From Nostoc sp. CHAB 5834 (GTDB taxonomy: Bacteria; Cyanobacteriota; Cyanobacteriia; Cyanobacteriales; Nostocaceae), in the NCBI GenBank assembly GCA_020829485.1, contig JAIVFU010000020.1:29873-93872 (forward strand): a DNA stretch of 64,000 bases, given 5' to 3'. Of this stretch, positions 46,641-54,497 are shown piece by piece. The position numbers were made by a program, and so were the translations under genes. The notes below the pieces were generated by a model, which was not told where the DNA came from, searched no databases, and saw only the letters and a program-made list of their open reading frames with translations. The number at the start of each line of letters is the position of its first letter. Position 1 is the first letter of the stretch.

Positions 46641-46764
46641 AGGGACTTCCAAATAAAAAAATGTTCCAAAACTGACGCAAAAACTCTCTCTATTCCTCTT
46701 CTCTCTGTGTTCTCTGTGTCTCTGTGGTTCGTTTATTTGGATAATTTATTTCTTGGAAGTCCCT
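46641..46764. mobile_element. MITE-like element with AGGGACTTCCAA ends
   Basis: 12-bp terminal inverted repeats: AGGGACTTCCAA at 46641-46652 and TTGGAAGTCCCT at 46753-46764, enclosing 124 bp including a TCTGTGTTCTCTGTGTCTCT core. The right end recurs alone at 48785-48812. The core also appears in the element at 52613. No target duplication seen. Confidence 0.6.
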
Positions 46765-46820
46765 TACGCTAGGTCGAATGCGATCCAATACTGCTCAGTT
46801 AAGGCTAAAAAATAAAAATG

Positions 46821-46897
46821 TGTAGGTTGGGTTGAGGAACGAAACCCAACATTTCCAGGGCTTTGTTGGGTTTTACTAAAGTTCAACCCAACCTACA
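46821..46897. repeat. Inverted repeat TGTAGGTTGGGTTGA
   Basis: 15-bp perfect inverted repeats (46821-46835, 46883-46897) with inner inverted copies of AAACCCAACA and TGTTGGGTTT. A palindromic dispersed repeat without coding capacity. Confidence 0.7.
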
Positions 46898-47032
46898 AAT
46901 CTTCAAAACCTACGCAGTATTGGAATGCGATCGCATTGTCACCCGATGCAAGCCCATCATTAATTACCAAAATCCGGCAAGACTCTAAAATAGGAACATA
47001 AAGTCACATACTATGGTAGATAGTATGGCAAT

Positions 47033-47205
47033 TGAGAAAGTAAAAGCTTCTTTTGTTTGCGGAAAACACTAAAATGAGAAAGTAAAAGCTGCTTTTGTTT
47101 GCGGAAAACACTAAAATGAGAAAGTAAAAGCTGCTTTTGTTTGTGGAAAACACTAAAATGCGAAATCAAAAGCTGGTTTTGAAGAAGTAAAAGCTGCTTT
47201 TGAGT
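47033..47205. repeat. 42-bp tandem repeat with internal palindromes
   Basis: Three tandem units of 42 bp (starting 47033, 47075, 47117) of the form TGAGAAAGTAAAAGCTGCTT plus TTGTTTGCGGAAAACACTAAAA, then two degenerate partial units to 47205. Each unit has the near-palindrome AAAAGCTGCTTTT. The minus-strand open frame through it (66 codons of Leu/Gln/Lys) is a product of the repeat. The direct repeat is without variable spacers, so it is not CRISPR. Confidence 0.8.
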
Positions 47206-47242
47206 AAGCAATCAAGCATTTTTACTTAATTCAATATGAATT

Positions 47243-48250
47243 TTAGTCTAGGCGATCGCGAAGATATGCTAAATTTTCACGGACAGTAACAGTATGGGGG
47301 TGATTTATCCCTAATTGTTGCTCAACAATATCTAAAGCTTGGATGAAAAGGGGTTCGGCTTCGCTGTATCTGCCTTGGGAGTAGTAGAGTTCCGCTAGGT
47401 TGTTGTAACTGGTGGCGACATCTTCCTCTAACCCTAATTCTTTTTGCAATTCTAGCGCTTTATAAGTATACTTAATTGCTAAATCTAATTCTTGTTGATA
47501 ATCCTGGGCTTCACCTCTATCTAATCTCTGTTTGTAAATATTCGCCAACGTAATATACAAACTTGCTAATTTCGCGTCTTTAATTTCGCTTTGCTGTTCT
47601 ATTTGCTGAATTAATCTTTGTAAATCTTCAATGGGTAAAAAATAGTCATTATCACTATTAAAGTTTTCTAATTCCGTACTTCTTAATGCAAAACGTATCG
47701 CCTCAAGTTCTCTGGCAGAAATCACATTTTTAGCATGGGAAACAAACCGAAATACTCCATTACGCCAACTCCAAAAATCCGGCGCTTTTTTGATTAAATT
47801 AATCATCAATTGATGCGTCACCCACAGGACAATCGCAAAGGGAAATTTCCCCAAACCTTCCCTTGTCCACTGCAAATAACCAAAGAACTTTTCTTGTGCT
47901 GATTGTTCTTCCCCCAGCCTGAGAAAAAGCAACTTTTCTGCGCCCGTGACAGTTATCACTGCTGGTTGATACTGTTGTAGACATTCTTCCTTTTCTAAGA
48001 GTTGTTGAATAGCGCCTTTTAAATTAGGTTCTTGTTCGTCTAATGTAAGAGTATAAGTACAAAAATGAGGTTTTAATTCTATTTCATAGCGGTCAATTAT
48101 TTGATTACGAAAATTAGCATTATCACAAATACCAATGAGTAAATTAAATTTACCTGCTCCCGCTTCAATGGAGACAATTAAATAATCAAAAGCATCTTGA
48201 TTTTTTTTATCAGTGTTAATATTTTTATTCTGATTATTTGCTGTCATCAA
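47243..48250 (-). CDS. TPR protein with N-terminal ATPase-like region
   Basis: 335 residues. The first ~180 (DYLIVSIEAGAGKFNLLIGI, then VTGAEKLLFLRLGEE and FFGYLQWTREGLGKFP) belong to a cyanobacterial P-loop-like region; the loop reads GAGKF, without the Ser/Thr after Lys, so nucleotide use is doubtful. The C-terminal ~130 residues hold two or three TPR units (TSYNNLAELYYSQGRYSEAEPLFIQALDI). It overlaps its upstream neighbour (48234-48665) by 17 bases, a strict operon. Its partner ATPase is internally deleted. Function unknown; could be a conflict or signalling pair. Confidence 0.7.
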   Translation of the reverse strand: MMTANNQNKNINTDKKNQDAFDYLIVSIEAGAGKFNLLIGICDNANFRNQIIDRYEIELKPHFCTYTLTLDEQEPNLKGAIQQLLEKEECLQQYQPAVITVTGAEKLLFLRLGEEQSAQEKFFGYLQWTREGLGKFPFAIVLWVTHQLMINLIKKAPDFWSWRNGVFRFVSHAKNVISARELEAIRFALRSTELENFNSDNDYFLPIEDLQRLIQQIEQQSEIKDAKLASLYITLANIYKQRLDRGEAQDYQQELDLAIKYTYKALELQKELGLEEDVATSYNNLAELYYSQGRYSEAEPLFIQALDIVEQQLGINHPHTVTVRENLAYLRDRLD

Positions 48251-48665
48251 TTAAGCCCTCCTCACGCAACAATTCGACAACAATAGGATGAACATCATAC
48301 CAATTTTGACGGTTGCGATATTCAAGCACATAAAGCCCATGTAGTAAATCAAGAAATTCTTGCTGTTTCGGGTCTTCTGGCTTAAAATTTTGATAAGTTG
48401 TTTGCAATATTCGATAATCTACACTACCTAAAGGCATAGCAAAATCATTGCGAATATTATTAGTAGACTTACCACATCCCCGATGTCCGGTGAAAACAAC
48501 CTTACCATCCGAATTGGGACTATCTTCAATCAACTGTATCAATTCATCAATAGTATCTTCGCCATACTCTACCCGAAACCGTCGTAAATCATTCTCTTCA
48601 ATTAAGGGTAACAGTTCCAAATTACGATAAGCTTGTTGAAACGACTTGAGTAAATCTTCAGTCAT
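48234..48665 (-). pseudogene. AAA-type ATPase with central deletion
   Basis: 143 residues. The front (FQQAYRNLELLPLIEENDL, DELIQLIEDSPNSDGKVVF) leads to Walker A GHRGCGKST (60-68), but directly after Thr68 the sequence jumps to NNIRNDFAMPLGSVDYRILQ and the C-terminal part with VLEYRNRQNWYDVHPIVVEL. No Walker B, sensor or other ATPase strand remains. As I remember the family, several hundred residues normally separate these blocks; the frame is kept across the junction near 48461. It cannot hydrolyse ATP in its present form. Confidence 0.7.
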
Positions 48666-48784
48666 AGAATGGGGTAAATATAATTAACCTGCACCACAGT
48701 TAATTATCACCCATTTCCCCACAGATGGAAATCCAAACTGATCGTTTCTGGGTAGAGAAATGATTTTATTCAAACCCCACAAGA

Positions 48785-48812
48785 TTGGATAATTTATTTC
48801 TTGGAAGTCCCT
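48785..48812. repeat. Isolated right end of the AGGGACTTCCAA element
   Basis: TTGGATAATTTATTTCTTGG followed by AAGTCCCT matches the right end of the element at 46641, without its left part. Confidence 0.6.
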
Positions 48813-48899
48813 ACTTTGGTCACGATATTTACACCGTCGCAACCCTTTCTCAATCTCACGCACTTTTTCGTCTAGGCGCAGTCTTGCTTGATCTACGGG

Positions 48900-49011
48900 A
48901 CTAATGCCGCAAGGCGGAAGTCAAAAGTCAAAAGTCAAAAGTCAAAATGAATACAGGCTAATAGCTTCGTTGATTGGGAATGGGTGGTTTATTTACGCTG
49001 TGCTGTAATAG
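48900..49011. mobile_element. MITE-like element, ACTAGTACCGC family, copy 3
   Basis: ACTAATGCCGCAAGGCGGAA followed by four GTCAAAA heptads, ending in TTTACGCTGTGCTGTAATAG. The right end has drifted from the perfect copy at 4194. About 112 bp; no coding capacity. Confidence 0.65.
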
Positions 49012-49113
49012 CTGCAAGTAGCAGAATTGTTTTGACTGTACGACTATTGCTCATAATGGAGTAAAAAAGTTATCATCAAAACTCAGTACTCAGCTAAGGG
49101 GCAATACTTTTCT

Positions 49114-49293
49114 ATGAAAGCAACAAGGGAGCGATGCCTACGGCGGGCTACGCCTACGCAGAAATTGGCAACACTCTGGCAAGAGATTATAGCAGAGGCA
49201 AGGGCGGCACTTGCTGAAAGACCGATGAAATCAGCATTTTTATCACCTGAAAAATCTCAAAGGCAAGATGTCAAAAAATTAAATGTTAATTGA
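49114..49293 (+). CDS. Small ORF of uncertain reality
   Basis: 59 codons from ATG 49114 to TGA 49293, containing the dispersed repeat GATGCCTACGGCGG near its start, then LATLWQEIIAEARAALAERP. No family is recognised. Given the embedded repeat it may be a gene fragment. Confidence 0.2.
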   Translation: MKATRERCLRRATPTQKLATLWQEIIAEARAALAERPMKSAFLSPEKSQRQDVKKLNVN

Positions 49294-49536
49294 GAAGGTT
49301 TAATTTGTGATTAACTTCACCCAATGGGATGAATCGATTGGATGAAGAATAAAGACTCTAAGTGATGGTAATCTAACGTTGTTGAGCTAAATTAAATAAA
49401 AACTTCAGTTTTTGACAGTTTTCTTTTTTGGACAATAGTAATATAAGTTGTAAACAAAGTCCTTGATAATTAAGACTTAGTAATAATTTAAGTAAATTAT
49501 AAAGAACTTAGTTCGTTTTTTAACAGGAGAAGTAGG

Positions 49537-50238
49537 GTGCTTAACAACCTTCATCAGTTCTTATCTCCCCGTCAATGGGGAATTTCCCTCGCAGGCTTAG
49601 GCTTACTTCTCGGTTTGGGCATTATAGCCAAGCAGACTCAAGTAGTACCAGTTACAAATTCTTCATTATCATCGGCTCAAATTCAGAAAACCAGCGAAAA
49701 CTCTCTTTTGTCGCAGCTAAGAAGAGTTCGAGAGCAGAGAAGTCAACTCAACGCGGCTTCTGGAGATAGAGGATTTTTTGCCCATAAGAGCGGAAAAACT
49801 TTACCTACAACCACAGCGTTGGTTCCAAATTCTCAAGGAGCTACAAAAGGCGCAGGAGTTTTACCAAAAGTGGATTTTCCTGTAAAAGATGGGATTTACC
49901 TTTATGGTCAATCCCCAAAATCAAACCAGCTTGGTCAAGGTTACATCATATTTCAAAAGCAGCAGGATAAGGTAACGGGTGCATTGTTTATGCCCCAATC
50001 AGAATTTAATTGTTTTCAGGGTACACTCAACCCATCAGGAGAGTTGGCGATGACGGTTAATAGTTCGTCAAATCAAGCCAGTTCTGCTCAGTCGAATCAG
50101 GTAGCTGCAAGCAATAGACTACCTCAAGTAAGTGAAGATGAGTTAAGTAGTTATCCTTACTCGCTGGCTCTGCAAGACTTTTATCATTTAAGTTCTATCA
50201 CTCCTAGCGATCGCCGCACGTTGCAAATGTGCAAGTAA
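49537..50238 (+). CDS. Unknown protein with N-terminal membrane anchor
   Basis: 233 residues starting with GTG at 49537, with AGGAG eight bases before. A hydrophobic segment near 16-32 (ISLAGLGLLLGLGIIA) is a signal anchor. The rest is hydrophilic with many Gln/Ser, a region KVDFPVKDGIYLYGQSPKSN and YIIFQKQQDKVTGALFMPQS that resembles a small beta-rich unit, and two Cys (FNCFQG and the last MCK). I do not recognise a family. Probably exported and cyanobacteria-specific. Confidence 0.7.
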   Translation: MLNNLHQFLSPRQWGISLAGLGLLLGLGIIAKQTQVVPVTNSSLSSAQIQKTSENSLLSQLRRVREQRSQLNAASGDRGFFAHKSGKTLPTTTALVPNSQGATKGAGVLPKVDFPVKDGIYLYGQSPKSNQLGQGYIIFQKQQDKVTGALFMPQSEFNCFQGTLNPSGELAMTVNSSSNQASSAQSNQVAASNRLPQVSEDELSSYPYSLALQDFYHLSSITPSDRRTLQMCK

Positions 50239-50246
50239 TCTTCAAT

Positions 50247-50939
50247 TTAATACTCAATTCCTGGTTGCGCCTTAACGCCTTGATCGCGGAAAGGGTGCTT
50301 AATTAGCGTCATTTCAGTTACGAGGTCAGCACGCTCTATTATTGCAGCAGGTGCGCCTCTACCTGTGAGAATAACGTGCTTATCGGCTGGTTTTTGCGCC
50401 AAACCCGCTAAAACATCCTCTACTTCTAAGTAAGACATTTTGAGGGCAATATTGATTTCGTCTAACAACACCATGTGAAAATCTGGGTTGCGAATATATT
50501 CTAATGATTTTTGCCAAGCGGCGCTAGCTTTATCGAGATCGCGATCGCGGTCTTGAGTTTCCCAGGTGAAGCCTTCGCCCATTGCGTGAAATTCTAACTG
50601 ATCTTCCCAATTACTGAAAACCCTTTTTTCGGAAGGTTCCCAACTACCTTTGATAAATTGAACGATCGCTACTTTATACCCGTGACCTAGCGATCGTAAC
50701 ACCATCCCCAAAGCGGCAGTGGTTTTACCTTTACCATTACCAGTATTTACAATAATTAATCCTTTTTCAGGTACAGCTTGTGCTATGCGTTGATCCTGCA
50801 CTTCTTTGCGTCGCTGCATCTTTTTGCGATACTGTTCATCAGTCAGAGACGAAGACATGACTTCATCAATCAAGCGTCCAATCTCTTTGTCTGGGTTTAA
50901 TTCTTCTGGTGTATCGTTTTTCATCAATTTTGTGTGCAA
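50247..50939 (-). CDS. cobO: Cob(I)yrinic acid a,c-diamide adenosyltransferase
   Basis: Adds the adenosyl group to cobalt in cobalamin synthesis. 230 residues: Walker A GNGKGKTTAAL at about 67-77, VLRSLGHGYKVAIVQFIKG, HMVLLDEINIALKMSYL and ILTGRGAP, the CobO/BtuR signature. A second in-frame Met (MKNDT, residue 6) is an alternative start. It is convergent with the unknown gene at 49537, with just 8 bases between stops. Other cob genes are not in the window. Confidence 0.95.
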   Translation of the reverse strand: MHTKLMKNDTPEELNPDKEIGRLIDEVMSSSLTDEQYRKKMQRRKEVQDQRIAQAVPEKGLIIVNTGNGKGKTTAALGMVLRSLGHGYKVAIVQFIKGSWEPSEKRVFSNWEDQLEFHAMGEGFTWETQDRDRDLDKASAAWQKSLEYIRNPDFHMVLLDEINIALKMSYLEVEDVLAGLAQKPADKHVILTGRGAPAAIIERADLVTEMTLIKHPFRDQGVKAQPGIEY

Positions 50940-51310
50940 ATAACTGTTAAAAGTTTCGAGAATGAACTGAAATTCAGTTTATTCTTTGATTTTACTTAAA
51001 TTACATAATTGAATATGTCCAGTAAGATTTTACGTAAAAATATTGATACCGTGTTAGCTTGTTTAACATCACTAGCAGACAACTAAGTAAAACTCTATGA
51101 TATACAAACTAAAGTTATAATTTGAGTTCAATATTGCTATTTTAAATAATTTAATAGGTTTATTAAATCATTTTAGTAAGAAGATTTTATCTTTTCCTTC
51201 GACAGGTCAGTTGGTTAGGATAAAGATTATCATTACGTCACTTGTTTAGAAAGTTACATTAGTTGTACCAGGGCTACTATTTTAGAAATTGAGTTACTAA
51301 AATAGTACAA
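50940..51310. other. Intergenic, AT-rich
   Basis: About 370 bases without a gene or a clear structure. Confidence 0.4.
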
Positions 51311-52579
51311 TTACTCTCCCTCATTCTCCTCATCTTCGTCCTCACTCCAATATTGTTGAGGTGCATTTCCGTGAACTTCTAAAATCTTTGGTTTTTTGAT
51401 TTTATTATCAGGCTGATTAATTGCTTCTAACTGCACGTCAAATTTCCAGTTATCACCAAAATCATAAAGATAGGTCATTTTAGCACCCGGTTCTAGAGAC
51501 AAATCACCAATCTGTACTTGGTCAGCAAATGGGGGTGTTTCCATGTAGGGATGACCTATTTTAATTGTGCGACCAAAACGGTCTTTATAACTAAACTCAT
51601 ATAAATGGTCGTAGTCAAAATCAAAAGCATCAAGAATTGTTTCTGCTAGCCAGCTTAATGTTTTTTTCGCTGGTATGGCAATGCGTCTCCAAGCGTGAGA
51701 AATAGACACTTTAAAAATATAAATTCCATCAGTGAAGCCTTGCTGTGGAACAAATAAGTTATGCTCCCATTCGGGAAAAAATGGTTGTAAATGTGACTGC
51801 AATTTCCCAAAATTCACATTTATATCATCCTGTAATTCTCCTCGTATCCCTAATGGAAATAATAATTGTAACAGAGCATCTCCAAAGGGCAAGCGTTGTA
51901 AACTGGTAATACGCCATCCCTTACCTTCTTGCGGTTTTCCTTGCTTGATAGATAACAATCCAAATAACTCTAACAGGGCAATGTTATGCAAACCAGGGTA
52001 ATAACTAATATCGTGTTGGTCTTCATATTTAGGAAATTTTAAACCTTTATCTGGGACGCGGGTCCAAAGTTGAATACATCTAAATAAATTTCCGAATGAG
52101 TCTTGATGTTCACCCAAAATTTCGTTATTTTCCCAAATCAACCAGGCTTCTAATAAGTTGAAATAGCGTTCTGTTGGGTTAAGATTTGACCATGATTCCA
52201 AGGTAGCGGTGTCTAATACTAAAATTTGCTTCTTACCTTGGGTTCTAATTTGAGCTATCCCAGAACTGCGTAATAACAGATATAGTCCATTAATGTAAGG
52301 GTATGATTTCTGTACAGGGCGTTTAAGTTTAGTTTCAATTGAGTGACTTAACCGAGAATTAACTTCTGATAATACTTTCAGTGGTAAAAGGTTATTAACA
52401 CTACTAACTTCTACTCCATTTGGTTGCAAGAAATCTATTAGGGTTTGAAAGTCATGCAGAATCGTACCAGGTTGATTTTCATCAATGCTGAGTTCTTGTA
52501 GAAGTTGTTGTTGTGACTCTGCAAGGGTTGGCAGTTCAGGATTGAATGTGCGTTCTAGCCGCGCAAATAAATCTTCCAT
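51311..52579 (-). CDS. Plasmid pRiA4b ORF-3-like domain protein
   Basis: 422 residues. The C-terminal ~150 hold the pRiA4b ORF-3 fold: IYIFKVSISHAWRRIAIPA, then LAETILDAFDFDYDHLYEF and TYLYDFGDNWKFDVQLEA. An acidic tail (EDEDEENEGE) ends it. The N-terminal ~270 residues are unassigned. The family is common on plasmids and in chromosomes; its role is not known, though the domain occurs beside transposon genes. Here it stands alone, followed upstream by a MITE-like element (52613). Confidence 0.85.
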   Translation of the reverse strand: MEDLFARLERTFNPELPTLAESQQQLLQELSIDENQPGTILHDFQTLIDFLQPNGVEVSSVNNLLPLKVLSEVNSRLSHSIETKLKRPVQKSYPYINGLYLLLRSSGIAQIRTQGKKQILVLDTATLESWSNLNPTERYFNLLEAWLIWENNEILGEHQDSFGNLFRCIQLWTRVPDKGLKFPKYEDQHDISYYPGLHNIALLELFGLLSIKQGKPQEGKGWRITSLQRLPFGDALLQLLFPLGIRGELQDDINVNFGKLQSHLQPFFPEWEHNLFVPQQGFTDGIYIFKVSISHAWRRIAIPAKKTLSWLAETILDAFDFDYDHLYEFSYKDRFGRTIKIGHPYMETPPFADQVQIGDLSLEPGAKMTYLYDFGDNWKFDVQLEAINQPDNKIKKPKILEVHGNAPQQYWSEDEDEENEGE

Positions 52580-52612
52580 AAATAAAAGTTATAAATTCAC
52601 AATTTAACCTTC

Positions 52613-52699
52613 GACTTACGCAAAATACCTCTCAAACTCTTATTCCTCCGTGTTCTCTGTGCCTCTGTGGTTAGATTTTCCGTTACCTCTGCGTAAGTC
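52613..52699. mobile_element. MITE-like element with GACTTACGCA ends
   Basis: 10-bp terminal inverted repeats GACTTACGCA (52613-52622) and TGCGTAAGTC (52690-52699) enclose a core with TGTTCTCTGTGCCTCTGTGG, similar to the core of the element at 46641. Confidence 0.6.
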
Positions 52700-52859
52700 C
52701 TACTTCCGTAAAACCCTGTTCTCTATACTATGACTTCAGCAGTTACCCTAATAAACCTTGACCTGCCAAGTATCACCGCAGGACTATCAAGACCGTAAGC
52801 TTAATGAGATGTGAATAATAATATTTTCACCTTCTAGTTGATCATCCCAGGAATTTGAT

Positions 52860-53396
52860 ATGAATAGTAACACTCGTCTACAGATGATTTTAGCTGATAC
52901 ACCTATTGATACAGTATTAAGAGCGATCGCTCAACTAAATTTACCTAACTGGTGGTTAGCCGGGGGTGCAGTCCGAAACACCGTTTGGTCTTCAATTTTT
53001 GGCAATGAGTGTAAATTAGCTATTAAAGATTTTGATATTGCATTCTTTGATATAGAGGGAAACCGTTCTCAAGAACTAGCAGCAAAGGCGACTCTCACAG
53101 AACAATTTCCTCATGAACAGTTTGATGTAAAAAATCAAGCTAGTTTTGCTCGTTGGCGGCCTGGTTGCAGACCCTACACGAGTACGGAGGATGGCATCAC
53201 AGATTGGCTGCACACTGCTACTGCTGTAGGAGTTCGGCTAGATGCACAAAGCCAATGGCAATTTTTTACTCCCTACGGCTTAGATGACCTGTTTAGTGGG
53301 ATTATTCGACCTACACCAGCACATATTGATAATGTAGATGCCCACAATAAGGCAGCAACATTCTTGCAAAAGTGCCCTTATCTGCGGTTGGCGTAA
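52860..53396 (+). CDS. Nucleotidyltransferase family protein
   Basis: 178 residues. NWWLAGGAVRNTVW, then KDFDIAFFD with the acidic pair, then FARWRPGCRPYTSTEDGI and YGLDDLFSGIIRPT. This is the COG3575-type nucleotidyltransferase, resembling tRNA nucleotidyltransferase-like folds. The substrate is unknown. ATG at 52860; single gene. Confidence 0.88.
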   Translation: MNSNTRLQMILADTPIDTVLRAIAQLNLPNWWLAGGAVRNTVWSSIFGNECKLAIKDFDIAFFDIEGNRSQELAAKATLTEQFPHEQFDVKNQASFARWRPGCRPYTSTEDGITDWLHTATAVGVRLDAQSQWQFFTPYGLDDLFSGIIRPTPAHIDNVDAHNKAATFLQKCPYLRLA

Positions 53397-53454
53397 AAGT
53401 TACAGTCGGGTTGTAACCACAGGGTAAGCGCATCTTGTCAGTAAGAACACCTCT

Positions 53455-53588
53455 CAATACGGTTCGGATAAGGTTTTTTGATGACACGCCCTAGATCCAA
53501 AGACGCGATAAATCGCCGTCTTTACAAGAATCAGTCCTTTGTCTTGACGGCGATTTATCGCGTCTCTTGCCTTAACCGAACCGTATTG
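53455..53588. mobile_element. MITE with 19-bp inverted ends and 10-bp target duplication
   Basis: CAATACGGTTCGGATAAGG (53455-53473) and CCTTAACCGAACCGTATTG (53570-53588) are inverted repeats with two mismatches. An inner inverted pair AGACGCGATAAATCGCCGTC / GACGGCGATTTATCGCGTCT lies inside. Flanks carry the perfect 10-base direct repeat GAACACCTCT at 53445-53454 and 53589-53598, as expected of a target-site duplication. Small frames seen in it on both strands are not called. Confidence 0.8.
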
Positions 53589-53727
53589 GAACACCTCTCC
53601 CTGGTTTACTACGTAAAACCGTCCCTCTCCGAAGCGGAGAGGGATAGAGTTGAACAGGTTTGTTGAACAGGATAGTGAAAATTTATCGTTCAGTCTGTTC
53701 TGGTAGATCATCTAGTTCCAGGAAGAA

Positions 53728-54408
53728 TCAGCGTTTCTGAGCAATTTGCTGCAAGTATGTAATTAGCTGTTCTCCGGCGGTGTCAATGTGTCGTTTCAGT
53801 AACCTGACAGCAGTTTTTGTATCCTGTTTTTGACAAGCATCTAAAAGTTGATAGTGTTCTTTTTGCGATCGCTCCTGGTAATCCATCTGCGCTAATTGTA
53901 CGCGGACATAGCGATCGCAATTAACGTGTAAAGTTTTAATCATCCCCAACAACCGGGGACGTTCAGCAGTGGCGTACAGCGTCGCATGAAATTCCCAGTT
54001 GAGTTTTGCCAACACACCTGCATCAGTTGCTTGATCTGTCGCTGACAAAATCACAGCAGCTTTTTCTATATCTGTTTCTTTGAACTTGGGTATTGCCAAC
54101 TGCATCGCTTTCACTTCTAAGGCGCTACGAATCTCACAAATTTCTTGCGCCTCTTGTGCTGTCAACACCGATACGATCGCACCACGATTTAAATGTAGTG
54201 TCACTAATCCTTCTGCTTCTAGCTGCTTGAGCGCTTCACGCACGGGAATACGACTTACTCCAAACTGAGTGGCGATTTCATCCTGTCTCAGGGATTGTCC
54301 TTCCTGAAAAATCCCGCGCAGAATCGCTTCCCGCAAAGCATCGGCAATTAAATCTGGGGTACTGCGTTGTTGTTGCAGCACATTCGCTGCCAAGTCATTT
54401 AAATTCAT
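53728..54408 (-). CDS. GntR-family transcriptional regulator (FadR/FCD type)
   Basis: About 226 residues from ATG 54408; the longer frame to 54495 would translate through the operator palindromes. N-terminal winged helix: LIADALREAILRGIFQEGQSL, then DEIATQFGVSRIPVREALKQLEAEGLVTL. C-terminal FCD ligand domain with LEVKAMQLAIPKF and the metal-binding His seen in AKLNWEFHATLY. It is divergent from leuA. Two TTGTATACAA palindromes start 9 bases before its start codon, so it probably represses itself and the leucine gene. The effector is unknown. Confidence 0.88.
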   Translation of the reverse strand: MNLNDLAANVLQQQRSTPDLIADALREAILRGIFQEGQSLRQDEIATQFGVSRIPVREALKQLEAEGLVTLHLNRGAIVSVLTAQEAQEICEIRSALEVKAMQLAIPKFKETDIEKAAVILSATDQATDAGVLAKLNWEFHATLYATAERPRLLGMIKTLHVNCDRYVRVQLAQMDYQERSQKEHYQLLDACQKQDTKTAVRLLKRHIDTAGEQLITYLQQIAQKR

Positions 54409-54416
54409 ATTGAATA

Positions 54417-54447
54417 TTGTATACAAAATCCAAAAGATTGTATACAA
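54417..54447. promoter_or_regulatory. Two GntR operator palindromes between the regulator and leuA
   Basis: TTGTATACAA, a perfect 10-base palindrome, occurs at 54417-54426 and 54438-54447, 21 bases apart centre-to-centre, that is two helical turns on the same face. Extended forms AATATTGTATACAAAATC and AGATTGTATACAATATCC share more bases. Such palindromes suit FCD-type GntR regulators. Control of both flanking genes is inference. Confidence 0.65.
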
Positions 54448-54497
54448 TATCCAAAGTAAGTTTTTTAAACATCCCTTCAATACTACGGGAGACAATT

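Noticed and set aside
47011..47211. 66-codon minus-strand frame and a possible CRISPR-like array
   Set aside because: The repeats are directly adjacent 42-bp units without unique spacers, and the frame is a by-product of the repeat.
53454..53711. Short open frames on both strands
   Set aside because: They lie in the MITE at 53455-53588 and read its inverted repeats.
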